Both the position numbers and the translations under genes were made by a program. 64,000 nt of DNA from Clostridium_X cadaveris (lineage in GTDB: Bacteria; Bacillota; Clostridia; Clostridiales; Clostridiaceae): NCBI RefSeq assembly GCF_039521325.1, contig NZ_BAAACD010000004.1. One strand, written 5' to 3'. The notes below the pieces were generated by a model, which had not been told where the DNA came from, made no database searches, and worked only from the letters and a program-made list of their open reading frames with translations. Shown here one piece after another: positions 62,873-64,000 of this stretch (positions within the stretch are counted from its first letter, which is position 1; the number at the start of each line of letters is the position of its first letter).

Positions 62873-63805
62873 ATGATATTGGTAGTAAATCTTAATGCAT
62901 CTGTGGATAAGAGATATGAGATGACAGATCTTGAAAAAGGTGATGTTATGAGAGCAACTCATGTAGAAAACACACCAGGAGGAAAAGGCATACACGTTGC
63001 TAATGTGGCTACAAAATTAAATGAACAATGCTTAGTAACAGGCTTTCTAGGTGGAAAAACTGGAGAGTTTATAGAAGAAAAATTAAAAGAATATAATATA
63101 ACTCAGGACTTCGTTAAAATTCAAGGAGAAACCAGAGAATGTCTAGCTATAATAACTGATGATTTAGTGCAAACAGAGATATTAGAGCCTGGTCCAGAAG
63201 TCACTGAGGAAGAAAAATATAGATTAATTGAAAAATATAAGGAGCTTTTAAAGTCTTGTGATATGGTAGTAGCATCAGGCAGTATGCCAAGAAACATTTC
63301 AAAGGACTTTTATAAGACATTAATTGAAATTGCACATTCATATGGTAAGAAATTCTTATTAGATACAAGTGGTGAATCTCTAAGGCTTGGAATTGAAGCA
63401 AAACCTTTTTTTATAAAGCCTAATAAGGATGAGATCGAGGCTCTTACTGGAAGAAAAGTTCAAAGCGATAAAGATGTCATAAGTGAAATAAAAGAACTTC
63501 AAGTTAAAGGAATCAAACTTGTAGCAGTATCCTTAGGTTCTGAAGGAGCTATGGCAGGATGCAAAGGAAGGATATATAAAGTAACACCTCCTAAGGTAAA
63601 TGCAGTAAATCCTGTAGGTTCGGGAGATTCATTTGTTGCAGGAATAGCTGTTGCAATAGAAAGAGGATACTCTATAGAAGAAGTATTAAGATACGCTTCT
63701 GCTTGCGGAACAGCAAATGCCATGGAAAAAGAAACTGGCAGTGTGCAGAGAAAAGTTGTAGAAAGCTTACTAAAGGACATAGAGGTTACAGAAGTAGTAG
63801 ATTAG
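62873..63805 (+). CDS. PfkB-family phosphofructo/tagatose-6-phosphate kinase
   Basis: A 310-residue ribokinase-superfamily kinase. VVNLNASVDKRYEM is the 1-phosphofructokinase/tagatose-6-phosphate-kinase opening, NTPGGKGIHVANV the sugar-binding loop, ASGSMPRNIS the middle motif, and VNPVGSGDSFVAGIA the catalytic Asp/anion-hole motif. It should phosphorylate tagatose-6-phosphate (LacC/AgaZ-like context) or fructose-1-phosphate (FruK). Paired with GatY 18 bases upstream, tagatose-6-phosphate is the better guess. GGAAAATGGTG precedes ATG 62873. Confidence 0.88.
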   Translation: MILVVNLNASVDKRYEMTDLEKGDVMRATHVENTPGGKGIHVANVATKLNEQCLVTGFLGGKTGEFIEEKLKEYNITQDFVKIQGETRECLAIITDDLVQTEILEPGPEVTEEEKYRLIEKYKELLKSCDMVVASGSMPRNISKDFYKTLIEIAHSYGKKFLLDTSGESLRLGIEAKPFFIKPNKDEIEALTGRKVQSDKDVISEIKELQVKGIKLVAVSLGSEGAMAGCKGRIYKVTPPKVNAVNPVGSGDSFVAGIAVAIERGYSIEEVLRYASACGTANAMEKETGSVQRKVVESLLKDIEVTEVVD

Positions 63806-63924
63806 TTAAAAGTTAATATATAGTAGTTAAGAGTTTCGTAGAAAATTGAGAAGTGAAAAGTTCTTAAAATAATTAAAAATAAAAAGCTGGTAAGACAGCA
63901 ATGGTTTAGGAAAATTTAAGAGTC

Positions 63925-64000
63925 CTTAAGTCTAAAGTGGAACCTATGTCAAGGACACTAAAAAAAGAGAGCTAGGCTACTAAAAGCTGATTTCTGTATT
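63925..64000. mobile_element. Possible edge of an IS3-like insertion sequence
   Basis: After about 120 bases of AT-rich intergenic DNA, the sequence changes to AGTGGAACCTATGTCAAGGA and a further GC-richer stretch (GAGAGCTAGGCTACT). The TGTCAAGGACA-type block recalls IS3/IS150-group ends. The element would lie beyond the window and no transposase is visible. Confidence 0.28.

Noticed and set aside
1..64000. CRISPR arrays, rRNA genes, prophage or integrase genes
   Set aside because: I saw no regularly spaced repeats, no rRNA sequence and no integrase or phage structural gene in any frame listed.

Overview
This window is from an AT-rich, low-GC Gram-positive anaerobe, almost certainly Clostridium sensu stricto. 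The evidence is heavy A/T codon use (AGA, ATA), G-rich Shine-Dalgarno sites, a clostridial serS T-box leader, AddAB instead of RecBCD, AGCS symporters, PTS/RpiR sugar loci and a 45-residue protein resembling the CPC_1213 clostridial family. I cannot name the species from sequence alone.

Layout. 1-8.8 kb: the 3' end of a UPF0182 membrane protein gene, a GlpA-like FAD oxidoreductase with a DUF1667 partner, serS behind a T-box with a UCC specifier, a divergent sugar locus (MocA-type dehydrogenase versus GHMP kinase plus nucleotidyltransferase), two tRNA-Ser genes and a GNAT acetyltransferase. 8.8-18.8 kb: an MFS exporter, addB-addA and cca. 19-23.7 kb: a sigma-54 activator and, behind a near-consensus -24/-12 promoter, an amidohydrolase and an AGCS symporter. 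23.8-31.7 kb: yhaM, a DUF1189 protein, pepT, a frameshifted degV, a candidate sRNA, tRNA-Arg(ACG), a lipoprotein, a GDPD and a second AGCS symporter. 31.8-39.1 kb: an AraC regulator and an amino-sugar locus with agaS, an RpiR regulator and two near-identical PTS EIIBC genes sharing operator-like palindromes. 39.1-41.3 kb: an ABC exporter.

41.66-47.14 kb holds the most interesting system: a tightly packed five-gene operon encoding an amino-acid-type adenylation enzyme, a fold-III PLP decarboxylase-like enzyme, an acyl carrier protein, an MBOAT acyltransferase and an SGNH-fold membrane-anchored protein. It has the architecture of the dlt (D-alanylation) pathway with a PLP enzyme inserted, so I infer transfer of an unusual, possibly decarboxylated, aminoacyl group to an envelope polymer or lipid.

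47.2-50.5 kb: psd, then a decayed accessory patch (type-44 polymorphic toxin remnant, DUF5412 protein, one truncated and one intact YcxB-like protein) and a second candidate sRNA. 50.5-53.1 kb: TetR regulator, UbiB-type kinase and phasin-like protein. 53.3-57.6 kb: tRNA-Arg(CCT), orphan envelope proteins, D-serine dehydratase and a PH-domain protein. 57.6-60.4 kb: a SsuABC/TauABC-type transporter. 60.8-64 kb: the CPC_1213-like protein, then a GntR/UTRA regulator divergent from a GatY-type aldolase and a PfkB-type kinase. AgaS, the PfkB kinase and GatY together could take galactosamine-6-phosphate through tagatose-6-phosphate to triose phosphates, although the genes lie in two loci about 25 kb apart. 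The last 100 bases may be the edge of an insertion sequence.
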